Shown here piece by piece: positions 41,357 to 52,503 of a DNA stretch of 64,000 nucleotides. The notes below the pieces were generated by a model that searched no databases, was not told the origin of the DNA, and saw nothing but the letters and a program-made list of their open reading frames with translations. Location of the stretch: assembly GCA_020851035.1 (NCBI GenBank), contig JADZDM010000004.1, positions 121,441 through 185,440 on the forward strand, given 5' to 3'. A program made the translations under genes and the position numbers. The stretch's first letter is position 1, and the number at the start of each line of letters is the position of its first letter. This DNA is from Gemmatimonadaceae bacterium (GTDB lineage Bacteria > Gemmatimonadota > Gemmatimonadetes > Gemmatimonadales > Gemmatimonadaceae).

Positions 41357-42550
41357 CTAGCCCCGGAAATGCCCCATCACCTGCGACCCGAGCCGGGCCA
41401 GGTCGTTGAACGTCGTCGTGATCAGGAGCAGCAACACCAGCCCCACCCCGGCGTACATGATCGCCCCCTTCGCCCGCTCGCCCAGCGGCTTGCCGCGCGC
41501 CGACTCGATCAGCGCCAGCACCACCTGCCCGCCGTCCAGCACCGGCACCGGCAGCAGGTTCAGCACCGCGATGTTCACGCTGATCAGCGCCATCAGCATC
41601 AGCACCCCCTCGATGCCACCGGCCCGGGCGGTCTGGAACGAGGCCTGCGCGATCATGATCGGGCCACCAAGCTGCTTCGGGGAAACGTTCCCGGAGAACA
41701 GCCCCTTCAGCACGTCCACCGTCTGCACGACGGTCTCCCAGGTGTAGGCAGCCCCATCCGCCACGGCGGCGACCGGGCCCACGCTCATCCGACCCGAGCT
41801 GGCACCGATCTTCCCCACCGTCCGGGCCACCCCGGTCTTGGGATTGGTGTCCACCGTCGCCTGCGGCGTGATCGTCAGCTGCTGCCGCGCCCCGCCACGC
41901 ACCACCTCCACCGCCAGCGGCGTGCCGGCCTTCGACACCACCAGCTCCACGAGGCCGACCCAGGTGCTCACTGGCGTCCCGGCCACCGACACGATGCTGT
42001 CACCCGACGCCAGCCCGCCCCGCTCTGCTGGCGACCCCGGCAGCACGGTCCCGATCACCGACGCCGGGTTCGGCGCGCCATTCGCCATCCGCAGGCCGGC
42101 CACGACCGTGATGGCCAGGAGGAAGTTCATCGTCACGCCGGCGAGCATCACCACCAGCCGCGCCCACAGCGGCTTCGACTCGTACCAGCGATCCGCCGGC
42201 ACGGGCTTCGGGCCGAAGGGCACCATCGCGGTCGGATCCCACGGAATCCCGGGCTCCCCCTGCGACGCCGTCGCGCCGTCCGCGAGGCTGCCACGATCGG
42301 CGCCCCCCTCGAACGCCGCCATCGACTCGTCGTCGCGCGACGCCATCCGCACGTAGCCGCCCAGCGGAAACAGCGCCAGACGGTAGTCGGTCTCACCGCG
42401 CCGCACGCCGAAGACGCGCCGGCCCCAGCCCAGCGCGAACACCGGCGCGTAGATCCCGACCGCCTTGGCCGCCAGGAAATGGCCAAGCTCGTGCACGAAC
42501 ACCACCAGTCCGAAGACGAGCAGCGGGGCCAGCAGGGGCAACAGGTTCAT
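41357..42550 (-). CDS. rseP: Site-2 protease RseP (M50 membrane metalloprotease)
   Basis: This 397-aa intramembrane protease cleaves anti-sigma factors and leftover signal peptides. The zinc motif [10 protein letters not shown] lies in the first helix (about residues 21-30). The third ligand region [19 protein letters not shown] is near residue 345. At least one PDZ domain lies between ([20 protein letters not shown] near residue 190). FPLGGYVRM is an M50 signature. The ATG overlaps the dxr stop (ATGA). A terminator follows at once. The dxr-rseP pairing is widely conserved. Confidence 0.95.
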   Translation of the reverse strand: MNLLPLLAPLLVFGLVVFVHELGHFLAAKAVGIYAPVFALGWGRRVFGVRRGETDYRLALFPLGGYVRMASRDDESMAAFEGGADRGSLADGATASQGEPGIPWDPTAMVPFGPKPVPADRWYESKPLWARLVVMLAGVTMNFLLAITVVAGLRMANGAPNPASVIGTVLPGSPAERGGLASGDSIVSVAGTPVSTWVGLVELVVSKAGTPLAVEVVRGGARQQLTITPQATVDTNPKTGVARTVGKIGASSGRMSVGPVAAVADGAAYTWETVVQTVDVLKGLFSGNVSPKQLGGPIMIAQASFQTARAGGIEGVLMLMALISVNIAVLNLLPVPVLDGGQVVLALIESARGKPLGERAKGAIMYAGVGLVLLLLITTTFNDLARLGSQVMGHFRG

Positions 42551-43692
42551 GCAAACTCCCGCACATGGGCGCGCGCCGCAGCGTCCGCAGCCACCAGTGC
42601 CTCGAGGGTATCTCCAGCGGACTCACCGAGGGCGTCGAGCGCCCCGGCGATCGCCCGTGCAATATCGCCGAATGCCAGCTCGCCGGCGAGGAACCGCGCC
42701 ACGGCCTGCTCGTTCGCGGCGTTGAACACGGCCGGGGCCGCACCGCCACGACGGCCGGCCGCGATCCCGAGGCCGAGCGCGGGGAACGCGTCGTGCCGCA
42801 CCGGTTCGTAGGTCAGCGGCGACAGCGCCACGGGGTCGAACGGCGGTACCCCGGTGTCGGGGATGCGGTCCGGGTGGGTGAGGGCGTACAGCACCGGCAG
42901 CTCCATGCTCGGCACGCCGAGCTGTGCCAGCACGCTGCCGTCCACGAACTCCACGAACGAGTGCACCACGCTCTGCGGGTGCACGACCACGTCGATGCGG
43001 TCGTACGGGATCCCGAACAGGTGGTGCGCCTCGATCACCTCCAGTGCCTTGTTGGCCAGCGTCGCACTGTCGATGGTGATCTTCCGGCCCATCGTCCAGG
43101 TGGGATGGTTCAGCGCATCCGCCACCGTGGCGGCCTCCACCCGCGCCCGCTCCCACGTCCGGAACGGGCCGCCCGACGCCGTGATGATCAGGCGCCGCAC
43201 CTCGTGCATCGGACGGCCGGCGATGCACTGGAGGATCGCGGAGTGTTCGCTGTCCACCGGCACCAGCTCACCGCCACCGCGCCGCGCCGCGTCGTTGACC
43301 AGCGCGCCGGCCATCACCAGCGTCTCCTTGTTGGCGAGCGCGACACGCTTCCCGGCGTCGAGCGCGGCCAGCGTGGCACGCATGCCGGCGGCGCCCACCA
43401 CCGCGTTGACCACGGTGTGCACGTCGTCGCGCACCGCGGCCGAGACGAGGGCGCCGGCGCCGGTCTCCCAGGCGGGGTCGGCGCCCGGCTCCGGCCGCAC
43501 CAGCCCCACGAACGCGGGGGCGTGGGCACGGACCTGCTCCCGCAGCAGCGCCACGTTGCTGAACGCCGTCAGCGCACGCACGGTGAACGCCTCCGGCTGT
43601 CGCGCCAGCACCCGCAGCGCCGTCGTGCCGACCGAGCCGGTCGAGCCGAGGATGGCCACGCCGCGCGGTGCGCGGCCCGCCGGGGGCGTCAC
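42547..43692 (-). CDS. dxr: 1-deoxy-D-xylulose 5-phosphate reductoisomerase
   Basis: DXR (381 aa) is the second enzyme of the MEP isoprenoid pathway, making MEP from DXP with NADPH. The NADPH-binding motif is AILGSTGSVG near the N terminus. LANKETLVMAG and PVDSEHSAI near residues 120-150 hold the metal-binding and catalytic residues. The active-site loop region reads LNHPTWTMG, then ITIDSATLANK. The start is a GTG at 43692 overlapping the cdsA stop (GTGA). Its product line feeds undecaprenyl synthesis by the nearby uppS. Confidence 0.95.
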   Translation of the reverse strand: MTPPAGRAPRGVAILGSTGSVGTTALRVLARQPEAFTVRALTAFSNVALLREQVRAHAPAFVGLVRPEPGADPAWETGAGALVSAAVRDDVHTVVNAVVGAAGMRATLAALDAGKRVALANKETLVMAGALVNDAARRGGGELVPVDSEHSAILQCIAGRPMHEVRRLIITASGGPFRTWERARVEAATVADALNHPTWTMGRKITIDSATLANKALEVIEAHHLFGIPYDRIDVVVHPQSVVHSFVEFVDGSVLAQLGVPSMELPVLYALTHPDRIPDTGVPPFDPVALSPLTYEPVRHDAFPALGLGIAAGRRGGAAPAVFNAANEQAVARFLAGELAFGDIARAIAGALDALGESAGDTLEALVAADAAARAHVREFA

Positions 43693-44525
43693 TGCGGGGC
43701 CGGGATCAGGAACGCGTCCAGCAGCAGCGCCGCCACCGGCAGCACGAACAGCAGGCTGTCCACGCGATCGAGCACGCCGCCGTGCCCGGGCAGCAGCGAC
43801 GAGCTGTCCTTCACCGCGGCCTCGCGCTTGAGCAGCGACTCGAACAGGTCGCCCAGCTGCGCCGCGACGGCGATGGCGACACCGAAGCCGACGATCGCGG
43901 CCGGCGAGAGGCCGAGCTGGCCGTAGGGGACCATCAGGCGGCGCACGAAGAACCAGCCCACGATCACCGCGAGGGCGATGCCGCCGAGTGCGCCCTCCAC
44001 CGTCTTCGCCGGGCTCACCGAGGGCATCAGCTTCGTGCGCCCGAGGGTGCGCCCGGTGAAGTACGCCCCGACATCCGACGCCCAGGTGAGCAGCACCGGA
44101 AACAGCAGCACGAGGCTCTGCCCGGTGCGCCCGATGGCATAGTTGTGGTAGCGCAGCTCGTAGGCGAAGCTCAGCATGCCACCGGTGTAGAGCACCGTGA
44201 ACATGCTCACCGCGGCGACGGCGATGGGGCGCTGGTCGATGCGGCGCGTGAAGATGGTGGCCGCCATGATGAGCACGAGTGCGATCGCGAACCAGGCGGC
44301 GCTGGGCCGGAGCACGCCGAGCCGCATGCCGTGCGACAGCAGCGGCAGGGCCGCCGCGAGGCCGATGGTGAGCCACTCGAGCGGGGCGATGCCCGCGTTG
44401 CGGCACATCCGGCAGAGCTCCCACGCCGCCACCGCCGCCACCACGCTGAGGAGCGTGGCCAGTGCCGCATCGCCCTGCCAGGCCGCGGCGACGGCGAGTG
44501 GTGCGATGACGAGCGCGACGAGCAC
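43689..44525 (-). CDS. cdsA: Phosphatidate cytidylyltransferase
   Basis: CdsA makes CDP-diacylglycerol for PssA and other phospholipid enzymes. About seven membrane helices and the signature SLLKREAAVKDSSSLLPGHG followed by GVLDRVDS near the C terminus identify it. The GTG at 44525 gives 278 aa. That start cuts off a basic LSELAKR segment that normally precedes the first helix. A CTG at 44558, overlapping the uppS stop as CTGA with AAGG 7 bases upstream, would give a more typical N terminus of 289 aa. The true start is therefore open. Confidence 0.92.
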   Translation of the reverse strand: MLVALVIAPLAVAAAWQGDAALATLLSVVAAVAAWELCRMCRNAGIAPLEWLTIGLAAALPLLSHGMRLGVLRPSAAWFAIALVLIMAATIFTRRIDQRPIAVAAVSMFTVLYTGGMLSFAYELRYHNYAIGRTGQSLVLLFPVLLTWASDVGAYFTGRTLGRTKLMPSVSPAKTVEGALGGIALAVIVGWFFVRRLMVPYGQLGLSPAAIVGFGVAIAVAAQLGDLFESLLKREAAVKDSSSLLPGHGGVLDRVDSLLFVLPVAALLLDAFLIPAPQ

Positions 44526-44554
44526 ACGCTTGGCGAGCTCCGACAGGCCGGTGC

Positions 44555-45313
44555 TCAGACGGAGACCTTCCCGTACCGGCGTTCGCGCCGCTTGTAGTCG
44601 AGGATCGCGGCGAACAGGTCGCGGCGTCCGAAGTCGGGCCAGAGCACGCCGGAGATGTAGAACTCGGTGTACGCGAGCTGCCAGAGCAGGAAGTTCGAGA
44701 CCCGCTGCTCGCCGGAGGTGCGGATGAGCAGGTCGGGGTCGGGCATGCCGGCGGTCATGAGGCGGCCGCTGATGGCATCCTCGTCGATGTCCGACGGGGC
44801 GAGGATGCCGGCGGCCACGTCGCGGGCCAGCGACTGCGACGCACGCACCAGCTCCATCCGGCTGCCGTAGGAGATGAAGATGTTGAGGTGGAGCGTGTCG
44901 TTGTGTGCGGTGGTGCGCTCGATCAGCTCCACCGCCCGCCGCGCGCCGTCGGTGAGGCGCTCACGCTCGCCGAGGATGCGCACGCGCACCCCGCGTTCCG
45001 ACAACTCCGCCACTTCCTTCGCGATGTACTCCTCGAGGAGCGACATCAGCGCCGAGACCTCGGTGGTCGGGCGCTGCCAGTTCTCCTGGCTGAACGCGAA
45101 CAGCGAGAGGTGCGTGACGCCGGCCTCGATCGCGCCGTGGACCACCTCGCGCACCGCCTTCATGCCGGAGCGGTGTCCCACCGGCCGCGGCATGAAGTGC
45201 TTGCGCGCCCAGCGGCCGTTGCCCTCCATGATGATGGCAACGTGCTGCGGTGGCGAACCGGCCAGCCGCACCTGCTCCAGCAGGTCGGGGGTCGACAGCG
45301 TCGAGGTGGCCAC
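44555..45313 (-). CDS. uppS: Undecaprenyl diphosphate synthase family (cis-prenyltransferase), variant active site
   Basis: UppS (252 aa) makes the lipid carrier for peptidoglycan and glycans by adding isoprene units to farnesyl diphosphate. Family motifs are FAFSQENWQRP, DLLIRTSGEQRVSNFLLWQ, WPDF and a C-terminal RRERRYG. One key position differs: the catalytic Asp of the usual IIMDGNGRW motif is Glu30 here (codon GAG at 45226-45224). The NYGGR motif also reads SYGSR. All other motifs are intact and the gene is in its normal place between frr and cdsA, so it is likely functional. Confidence 0.93.
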   Translation of the reverse strand: MATSTLSTPDLLEQVRLAGSPPQHVAIIMEGNGRWARKHFMPRPVGHRSGMKAVREVVHGAIEAGVTHLSLFAFSQENWQRPTTEVSALMSLLEEYIAKEVAELSERGVRVRILGERERLTDGARRAVELIERTTAHNDTLHLNIFISYGSRMELVRASQSLARDVAAGILAPSDIDEDAISGRLMTAGMPDPDLLIRTSGEQRVSNFLLWQLAYTEFYISGVLWPDFGRRDLFAAILDYKRRERRYGKVSV

Positions 45314-45321
45314 GGAGGTCC

Positions 45322-45870
45322 TCAGACTTCCATGATCTCGGCTTCCTTCGCCTTCACCGCGGACTCGATCTTCGCGATGAAGTCATCGTGCATCTTCTGC
45401 AGGTCCTTCTCGGCGTGCTTGACCTCGTCCTCCGACACGCTCTTGAGCTTCTTGAGCTTGTCGCGGCCGTCGGTGCGCGCATGGCGGATGGCCACCCGGC
45501 CATCCTCGGCGAGGGTGTGCAGGATCTTCACCAGCTCCTTGCGGCGCTGCTCGTTCATCGACGGCAGCGGCACCCGGATGATGTTGCCCTGGTGCGCGGG
45601 ATCGAGGCCGAGGTCCGACTCGCGGATCGCCTTCTCGATCGCCTTCACCTGGCCCTTGTCGAAGGGGGTGACGATCAGCATGCGCGATTCCGGCGCCGAG
45701 ATCGATGCCACCTGGTTGAGCGGCACCCACGACCCGTAGGCTTCCACCTGGATCGTGTCGAGCATGTTCGGGGTGGCCTTGCCCGCGCGCACGGTCGAGA
45801 ACTCGCGCTTGGCGTTCTCGATGCCCTTCTCCATGCCGCTCTTGGTGGCCTTCAGGATGTCCTGGATCAT
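45322..45870 (-). CDS. frr: Ribosome recycling factor
   Basis: RRF (182 aa) splits post-termination ribosomes with EF-G. The family sequence is visible in FSTVRAGKATPNMLDTIQVE, PLNQVASISAPESR and GNIIRVPLPSMNEQRRKELV. A helical C terminus follows. It ends slightly short of E. coli RRF but is complete. The ATG at 45870 overlaps the pyrH stop (ATGA). The tsf-pyrH-frr order is standard. Confidence 0.96.
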   Translation of the reverse strand: MIQDILKATKSGMEKGIENAKREFSTVRAGKATPNMLDTIQVEAYGSWVPLNQVASISAPESRMLIVTPFDKGQVKAIEKAIRESDLGLDPAHQGNIIRVPLPSMNEQRRKELVKILHTLAEDGRVAIRHARTDGRDKLKKLKSVSEDEVKHAEKDLQKMHDDFIAKIESAVKAKEAEIMEV

Positions 45871-46622
45871 GACACGAAGGTTCCGACACGCTCGCCACGG
45901 ACTGCGCGGGCGAGCGCACCGGGAGTGTGGGTGTTGAGGACGATCAGCGGCAGCGAGTTCTCCTTGCAGAGCGTGACGGCCGTCTGGTCCATCACTGCAA
46001 GCTCGCCGAGCATGACGTCGCGGAAACTGACGGTATCGAACTTGACGGCATTCGGGTCCTTCTTCGGGTCGGCGGAATACACGCCGTCCACGCTCGTGGC
46101 CTTGATGATGACGTCCGCCTTCATCTGGATGCCGCGCAGCACCGCCGCGGTGTCGGTGGAGAAGTACGGATTGCCGGTGCCGGCCGCGAAGAGCACCAGC
46201 CGCCCCTGCTCGAGGTGCCGCATGGCGCGCCGCCGGATGTACGGCTCCGCCAGCTCCTCCATGCGGATCGCCGTCATGACGCGGGTGTCGACGCCGAGCT
46301 TCTCGAGCTGGTCCTGCAACGCGAGCGCGTTGATGACCGTCCCGAGCATGCCCATGTAGTCGGCGCCAACGCGATCCATGCCGTTCTGTGCGAGCTGCGC
46401 GCCCCGCACGATGTTGCCGCCGCCGATGACGAGGCCGACGCGGCAGCCCAGGTCGAGGACTTCCTTGATCTGCCCGCAGAAGAAGGAGACGCGCTCGAAG
46501 TCGAAGCCGACCTTCTTCTCGCCGGCGAGTGCCTCACCCGAGAGCTTGATGAGGACACGCTGGTAGCGGATGCCGGGCGTCCCGGCACCCGCCGCCGTCA
46601 CCGCATCGGCGGGATCGCTCAC
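45867..46622 (-). CDS. pyrH: Uridylate kinase
   Basis: UMP kinase (251 aa) phosphorylates UMP to UDP in the bacterial pyrimidine route. RVLIKLSGEAL near residue 20, VIGGGNIVRG near residue 65, and SVDGVYSADPKKDPNAVKFD near residue 180 are family motifs. The start is the GTG at 46622, overlapping the tsf stop (GTGA). The upstream frame to 46733 runs inside tsf and is not conserved. Confidence 0.95.
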   Translation of the reverse strand: MSDPADAVTAAGAGTPGIRYQRVLIKLSGEALAGEKKVGFDFERVSFFCGQIKEVLDLGCRVGLVIGGGNIVRGAQLAQNGMDRVGADYMGMLGTVINALALQDQLEKLGVDTRVMTAIRMEELAEPYIRRRAMRHLEQGRLVLFAAGTGNPYFSTDTAAVLRGIQMKADVIIKATSVDGVYSADPKKDPNAVKFDTVSFRDVMLGELAVMDQTAVTLCKENSLPLIVLNTHTPGALARAVRGERVGTFVS

Positions 46623-47497
46623 GCGTCGCCGAGGGCGAAGCGGACGAAGCGCGTCACGGTGATCTCCGTGCCGGCCGCCTTGCCCGTCTCGCGGATCAGG
46701 TCCGTGATCGTCTTCTTCGGCTCGCGCACCCACGGCTGCGAGACCAGCGACATGTCCTTGAAGAACGCCTCGAGCTTGCCCGTCGCGATCTTCTCGATCA
46801 TCGCCTCCGGCTTGCCGCTCTGGCGCGCCTGGTCTTCCGCGATGCGCTTCTCCTTCTCGACCAGCTCGGCCGGGATGCCGGTGCGATCGAGCGCCAGCGG
46901 GTTCATCGCCGCCGCATGTTCGGCGATCGCCTTCAGCATCGTCTGCACGGACTCGGTGGTGGCGACGTCGGGGTTGCCGAGGGTCGCCTCGACCAGCACG
47001 CCGACCTTGGCGTTGTGGTGCGTGTACGTGCCGACGGCACCGGTGCCGATGGCGTAGCGCGTGACGCGGCGCACGTTGACGACCTCACCGAGCTTGGCCG
47101 AGCGTTCCTTGACCACCTCGTCCAGCGACTTGCCACCCTCGACACCCACCGGTGCGGCAAGCAAGGCGGCCGTGTCGGCGAAGTCGGTGGTCATGGCGTG
47201 CGCGAGCACGACATCGACCAGCGCCTTGAAGTCGTCGGTGCGCGCCACGAAGTCGGTTTCGCAGTTCACTTCCGCGATCACGCCGACGGCGGCGTCATTC
47301 GAGACCGCGCTGCCGATGAGGCCCTCGCTGGTGGTACGACCGGCGCGGGATTCCGCCTTCGCGATCCCCTTCTTGCGGAGGTACTCGACGGCGGCATTCA
47401 GGTCGCCGTTCATCTCGGTGAGTGCCTTCTTGCAGTCCATCATGCCGGCGCCAGTGCGCTGCCGCAGTTCCTGGACGTCCTTGGCCGTGAAATTCAT
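46619..47497 (-). CDS. tsf: Elongation factor Ts
   Basis: EF-Ts (292 aa) exchanges GDP for GTP on EF-Tu. The N-terminal helical domain contains LRQRTGAGMMDCKKAL, and the core shows VNCETDFVART. The ATG at 47497 gives the standard MNFTAKDVQELR start. It lies downstream of rpsB with a 130-base gap holding a hairpin, and upstream of pyrH with a GTGA overlap. Confidence 0.96.
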   Translation of the reverse strand: MNFTAKDVQELRQRTGAGMMDCKKALTEMNGDLNAAVEYLRKKGIAKAESRAGRTTSEGLIGSAVSNDAAVGVIAEVNCETDFVARTDDFKALVDVVLAHAMTTDFADTAALLAAPVGVEGGKSLDEVVKERSAKLGEVVNVRRVTRYAIGTGAVGTYTHHNAKVGVLVEATLGNPDVATTESVQTMLKAIAEHAAAMNPLALDRTGIPAELVEKEKRIAEDQARQSGKPEAMIEKIATGKLEAFFKDMSLVSQPWVREPKKTITDLIRETGKAAGTEITVTRFVRFALGDA

Positions 47498-47540
47498 CGT
47501 CGTCCTGGTCAAGAGACCGGGTCAATCGGGATTGTGGAAA

Positions 47541-47565
47541 CGCCGCCGGCTGATGGCCGGCGGCG
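47541..47565 (-). terminator. Hairpin between rpsB and tsf
   Basis: A perfect 10-bp GC-rich stem (47541-47550 with 47556-47565) with a 5-base loop is followed by TTTCC on the - strand. It could partly terminate rpsB transcripts or protect their 3' end. I see no convincing promoter between it and tsf, so some read-through is needed. Confidence 0.6.
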
Positions 47566-47627
47566 TCGGGAAGCATACTCCGGACGCCGGGACGCGGGTA
47601 GGCGCGATCCGGTGTCCGGTGCGCCGG

Positions 47628-48578
47628 TTACGAGGCGTCGTCGGTCGTCTCGACCGCCGCCGCGGCATCCGGGCCACGCAGGCGCGCCTGGATGGCTTCC
47701 GGCTTCGCGCGGCGCCGACGGCGCTGGCCGCCCTGTGCACCGGCACCTGCACCGGCACCCTGGCCACCGCCCTGGCCGCCAGCGCCCTGGCCACCGCGAC
47801 GGCCACGGTCATCGCCCCGGCCGGCCGACTCCATGCCGCGGTCGGAGCTGTACGTGCTCTCCTCCGACTCCTCCTCGACCACGCGCTGCGGCGCCTCGCG
47901 GCGCGCCTCGGAGATCACGTCGGCGATCGCCCGGGCGATCAGCTCCACCGAGCGGATGGCGTCGTCGTTGCCCGCCACCGGCACGGTCAGCAGGTCCGGG
48001 TCGGCGTTCGTGTCGGCGATGGCGATGATCGGGATCCCGAGCTTGTTCGCCTCGCTGACCGCGATGTTCTCCTTCTTCGCGTCGACGACGAACATCAGGC
48101 CGGGCAGGCGCGTCATGCTGGAGATGCCGGACAGGTTCTTCGACAGCTTGTCGCGCTGCCGGCGCATCATCAGCTGTTCCTTCTTCGTGTAGTTCGAGAA
48201 GCCGCCGCCTTCCTCGCTGCCGGCCTCGAGCTCCTTCAGCTTCTTGAGCTGCTTCTTGACGGTGCCGAAGTTGGTCAGCAGCCCGCCCAGCCAGCGCTCG
48301 GTGATGAACATCGAGCCGCAGCGCTCGGCCTCCTGCGCCACGATGGCCTGGAGCTGCTGCTTGGTGCAGACGAACAGCACCTGCTCGCCGCGGAGCACGA
48401 CTTCACGCGCCAGCTTCTGCGCGAGCTCGAGCTGCTTGAGCGTCTTCTGCAGGTCGATGATGTGGATGCCATTGCGCTCGGCGAAGATGAACTTGCGCAT
48501 CTTCGGGTTCCAGCGGCGCGTCTGGTGGCCGAAGTGGACACCGGCCTCCAGGAGCTGTTCGATCGTGGGCTGCGACAT
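47628..48578 (-). CDS. rpsB: 30S ribosomal protein S2 with Gly/Arg-rich C-terminal extension
   Basis: S2 (316 aa) joins the small subunit and helps S1 bind. The family core is clear: LLEAGVHFGHQTRRWNPKM, FITERWLGGLLTNF, GLMFVVDAKKENIAVSEANK, and IADTNADPDLL. The core ends near residue 225. About 90 extra residues follow: first acidic (EEESEESTYSSD), then Gly/Gln/Arg-rich with the basic patch GGQRRRRRAK, and a short acidic end. Typical S2 is 230-260 aa. The extension is of unknown role. It has a hairpin on each side. Confidence 0.95.
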   Translation of the reverse strand: MSQPTIEQLLEAGVHFGHQTRRWNPKMRKFIFAERNGIHIIDLQKTLKQLELAQKLAREVVLRGEQVLFVCTKQQLQAIVAQEAERCGSMFITERWLGGLLTNFGTVKKQLKKLKELEAGSEEGGGFSNYTKKEQLMMRRQRDKLSKNLSGISSMTRLPGLMFVVDAKKENIAVSEANKLGIPIIAIADTNADPDLLTVPVAGNDDAIRSVELIARAIADVISEARREAPQRVVEEESEESTYSSDRGMESAGRGDDRGRRGGQGAGGQGGGQGAGAGAGAQGGQRRRRRAKPEAIQARLRGPDAAAAVETTDDAS

Positions 48579-48684
48579 GTGTGGGCAATCAGAAGGTTGA
48601 GTCCGCCGCGGTCGTCATCGTGCGCCGCAACCGGCAGGGCCGGCACCAGCGGTGCACTCGGAACGCGTGAGAGATACGAGCGGT

Positions 48685-48719
48685 GCACCGGCCGGCGCAG
48701 TGGTGCGCCGGCCCGGTGC
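48685..48719 (-). terminator. Hairpin between rpsI and rpsB
   Basis: A 15-bp stem with a single bulged base and a 4-base loop lies 8 bases after the rpsI stop. No strong U-run follows. It may attenuate transcription from the rplM promoter into rpsB, or stabilise the rplM-rpsI mRNA. Confidence 0.5.
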
Positions 48720-48727
48720 GACAACGA

Positions 48728-49123
48728 CTAGCGCTTGCTGAACTGGAACTTCTTGCGGGCGCCCGGCTGGCCCGGCTTCTTGCGCTCGACCGAGCGGGCA
48801 TCGCGCGTCAGCAGGCCGAACTCGCGCAGCTTCTTCTTGTGGTCGGCGTCGATCTGCACCAGCACGCGGGCGATGGCGAGGCGCAGCGCACCGGCCTGGC
48901 CGGCCTGGCCGCCGCCGGTGAGGTTGGCCTTCACGTCGTAGTTGCCGATCGTGTCGGTCACCGTGAACGGCTGCTGGATCGACGTCACCAGCGAGGGACG
49001 CGGGAAATAGTCGCCGAGCGTGCGCCCGCCGTTGATCTCCCACTTGCCGGTGCCCGGCGTGATGTAGACGCGGCACACCGCTTCCTTGCGGCGGCCGACT
49101 GCGTGGAGCTGTTCGGTCGCCAT
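48728..49123 (-). CDS. rpsI: 30S ribosomal protein S9
   Basis: S9 (131 aa) has its conserved C-terminal tail RKKFQFSKR, which reaches the P-site tRNA. AVGRRKEAVCRVYITPGTG near the start and GGGQAGQAGALRLAIARVL in the middle are family motifs. The start codon shares one base with the rplM stop (TAATG). The rplM-rpsI pair is nearly universal in bacteria. Confidence 0.96.
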   Translation of the reverse strand: MATEQLHAVGRRKEAVCRVYITPGTGKWEINGGRTLGDYFPRPSLVTSIQQPFTVTDTIGNYDVKANLTGGGQAGQAGALRLAIARVLVQIDADHKKKLREFGLLTRDARSVERKKPGQPGARKKFQFSKR

Positions 49124-49587
49124 TACTTCGTCCCCTTCGCGGCGGTCAACGTGAGCTGCTGCGGCTTCTGCGCAACGTGATCATGGGTCGGGCCGGCGAA
49201 CACGCGCAGCTTGCGACGCAGGTGGCGGCGACCGAGGTCGGTCTTCGGCAGCATGCCGTAGACCGCCTTCTCGATCACGCGCTCGGGGTGCTTCTCGATC
49301 ATGTCGGCGAAGGCCGTGTACTTCTCGTGGCCCATGTAGCCGGTGTGCCGGAAGTAGGTCTTCTGCTCCGCCTTGCGGCCGGTCACGCGCACCTTGCTGG
49401 CGTTGATCACGACGACGAAGTCGCCGGTGTCGGCGTGCGGGGTGTACATCGGCTTGTGCTTGCCGCGGATGATCTTCGCGACTTCGGCGGCGAGACGGCC
49501 CAGGACCATGCCCTCGGCGTCGACAACCCACCAGGCATGATTGAGGTCAGCCGGCTTCGGGCTGTACGTACTCTGGTTCGGATGCAT
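49123..49587 (-). CDS. rplM: 50S ribosomal protein L13
   Basis: L13 (154 aa) is an early assembly protein of the large subunit. Family motifs are WWVVDAEGMVLGRLAAEVAK, GDFVVVINASKVRVTGRKAE and AVYGMLPKTDLGRRHLRRKL. The ATG at 49587 is chosen from homology (ahead of STYSPKPAD). An in-frame extension to 49614 is less likely. Transcription should start at the promoter at 49683-49711, leaving a leader of about 90 bases that could hold control elements. Confidence 0.95.
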   Translation of the reverse strand: MHPNQSTYSPKPADLNHAWWVVDAEGMVLGRLAAEVAKIIRGKHKPMYTPHADTGDFVVVINASKVRVTGRKAEQKTYFRHTGYMGHEKYTAFADMIEKHPERVIEKAVYGMLPKTDLGRRHLRRKLRVFAGPTHDHVAQKPQQLTLTAAKGTK

Positions 49588-49682
49588 CAGCACTGCGGAC
49601 GAGAATGAACCCACGCCTCACCGGTGCACGATGCAACCCGGGTCTCGGCCCCCTCCGAAAAGGGTGTTTTGGACAGACCTGA

Positions 49683-49711
49683 AGCATAGCCAGCCGGGGA
49701 AGTCAGGTCAA
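49683..49711 (-). promoter_or_regulatory. rplM operon promoter
   Basis: On the - strand, TTGACC (49711-49706), a 17-base spacer and TATGCT (49688-49683) form a near-consensus sigma-70 promoter. It would drive rplM-rpsI and, by read-through, the translation and envelope genes down to rseP. The rest of the 275-base gap up to the DUF5916 gene shows no clear signal for that gene. Confidence 0.8.
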
Positions 49712-49862
49712 CACAAGAGCTTAGGCCCACGCCGCACCCCCATCCCCGCCTCCGGAAGCGTCAGGCGAAACCCGAGGCAACCGTCCGCCCGTAGGCTGAC
49801 TCCAAGAGCCGTTCCCGCCATCGGGGACCGAGCTCCCCCTCCCAGCCTGCGACCCGCGACCG

Positions 49863-52412
<2,550 letters not shown>

Positions 52413-52427
52413 CAACACGGTCCCCAT

Positions 52428-52461
52428 CCGCGCACGGCCGTCACACCGATGCCGTGCGCGG
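52428..52461. terminator. Bidirectional hairpin between convergent genes
   Basis: A perfect 11-bp GC-rich inverted repeat (52428-52438 with 52451-52461) with a 12-base loop lies in the 91-base gap between the stops of the DUF5916 gene and the biotin carrier gene. It can serve both strands. No U-run is visible. Confidence 0.6.
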
Positions 52462-52503
52462 CGCCGTCACCGCCCCCCGGGTCGCCGCCGGCGGGCAGTG
52501 ACG

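Noticed and set aside
47498..47530. TTGACC elements before tsf as a promoter
   Set aside because: No acceptable -10 follows at 16-18 bases, so the match to a -35 box alone is not enough.
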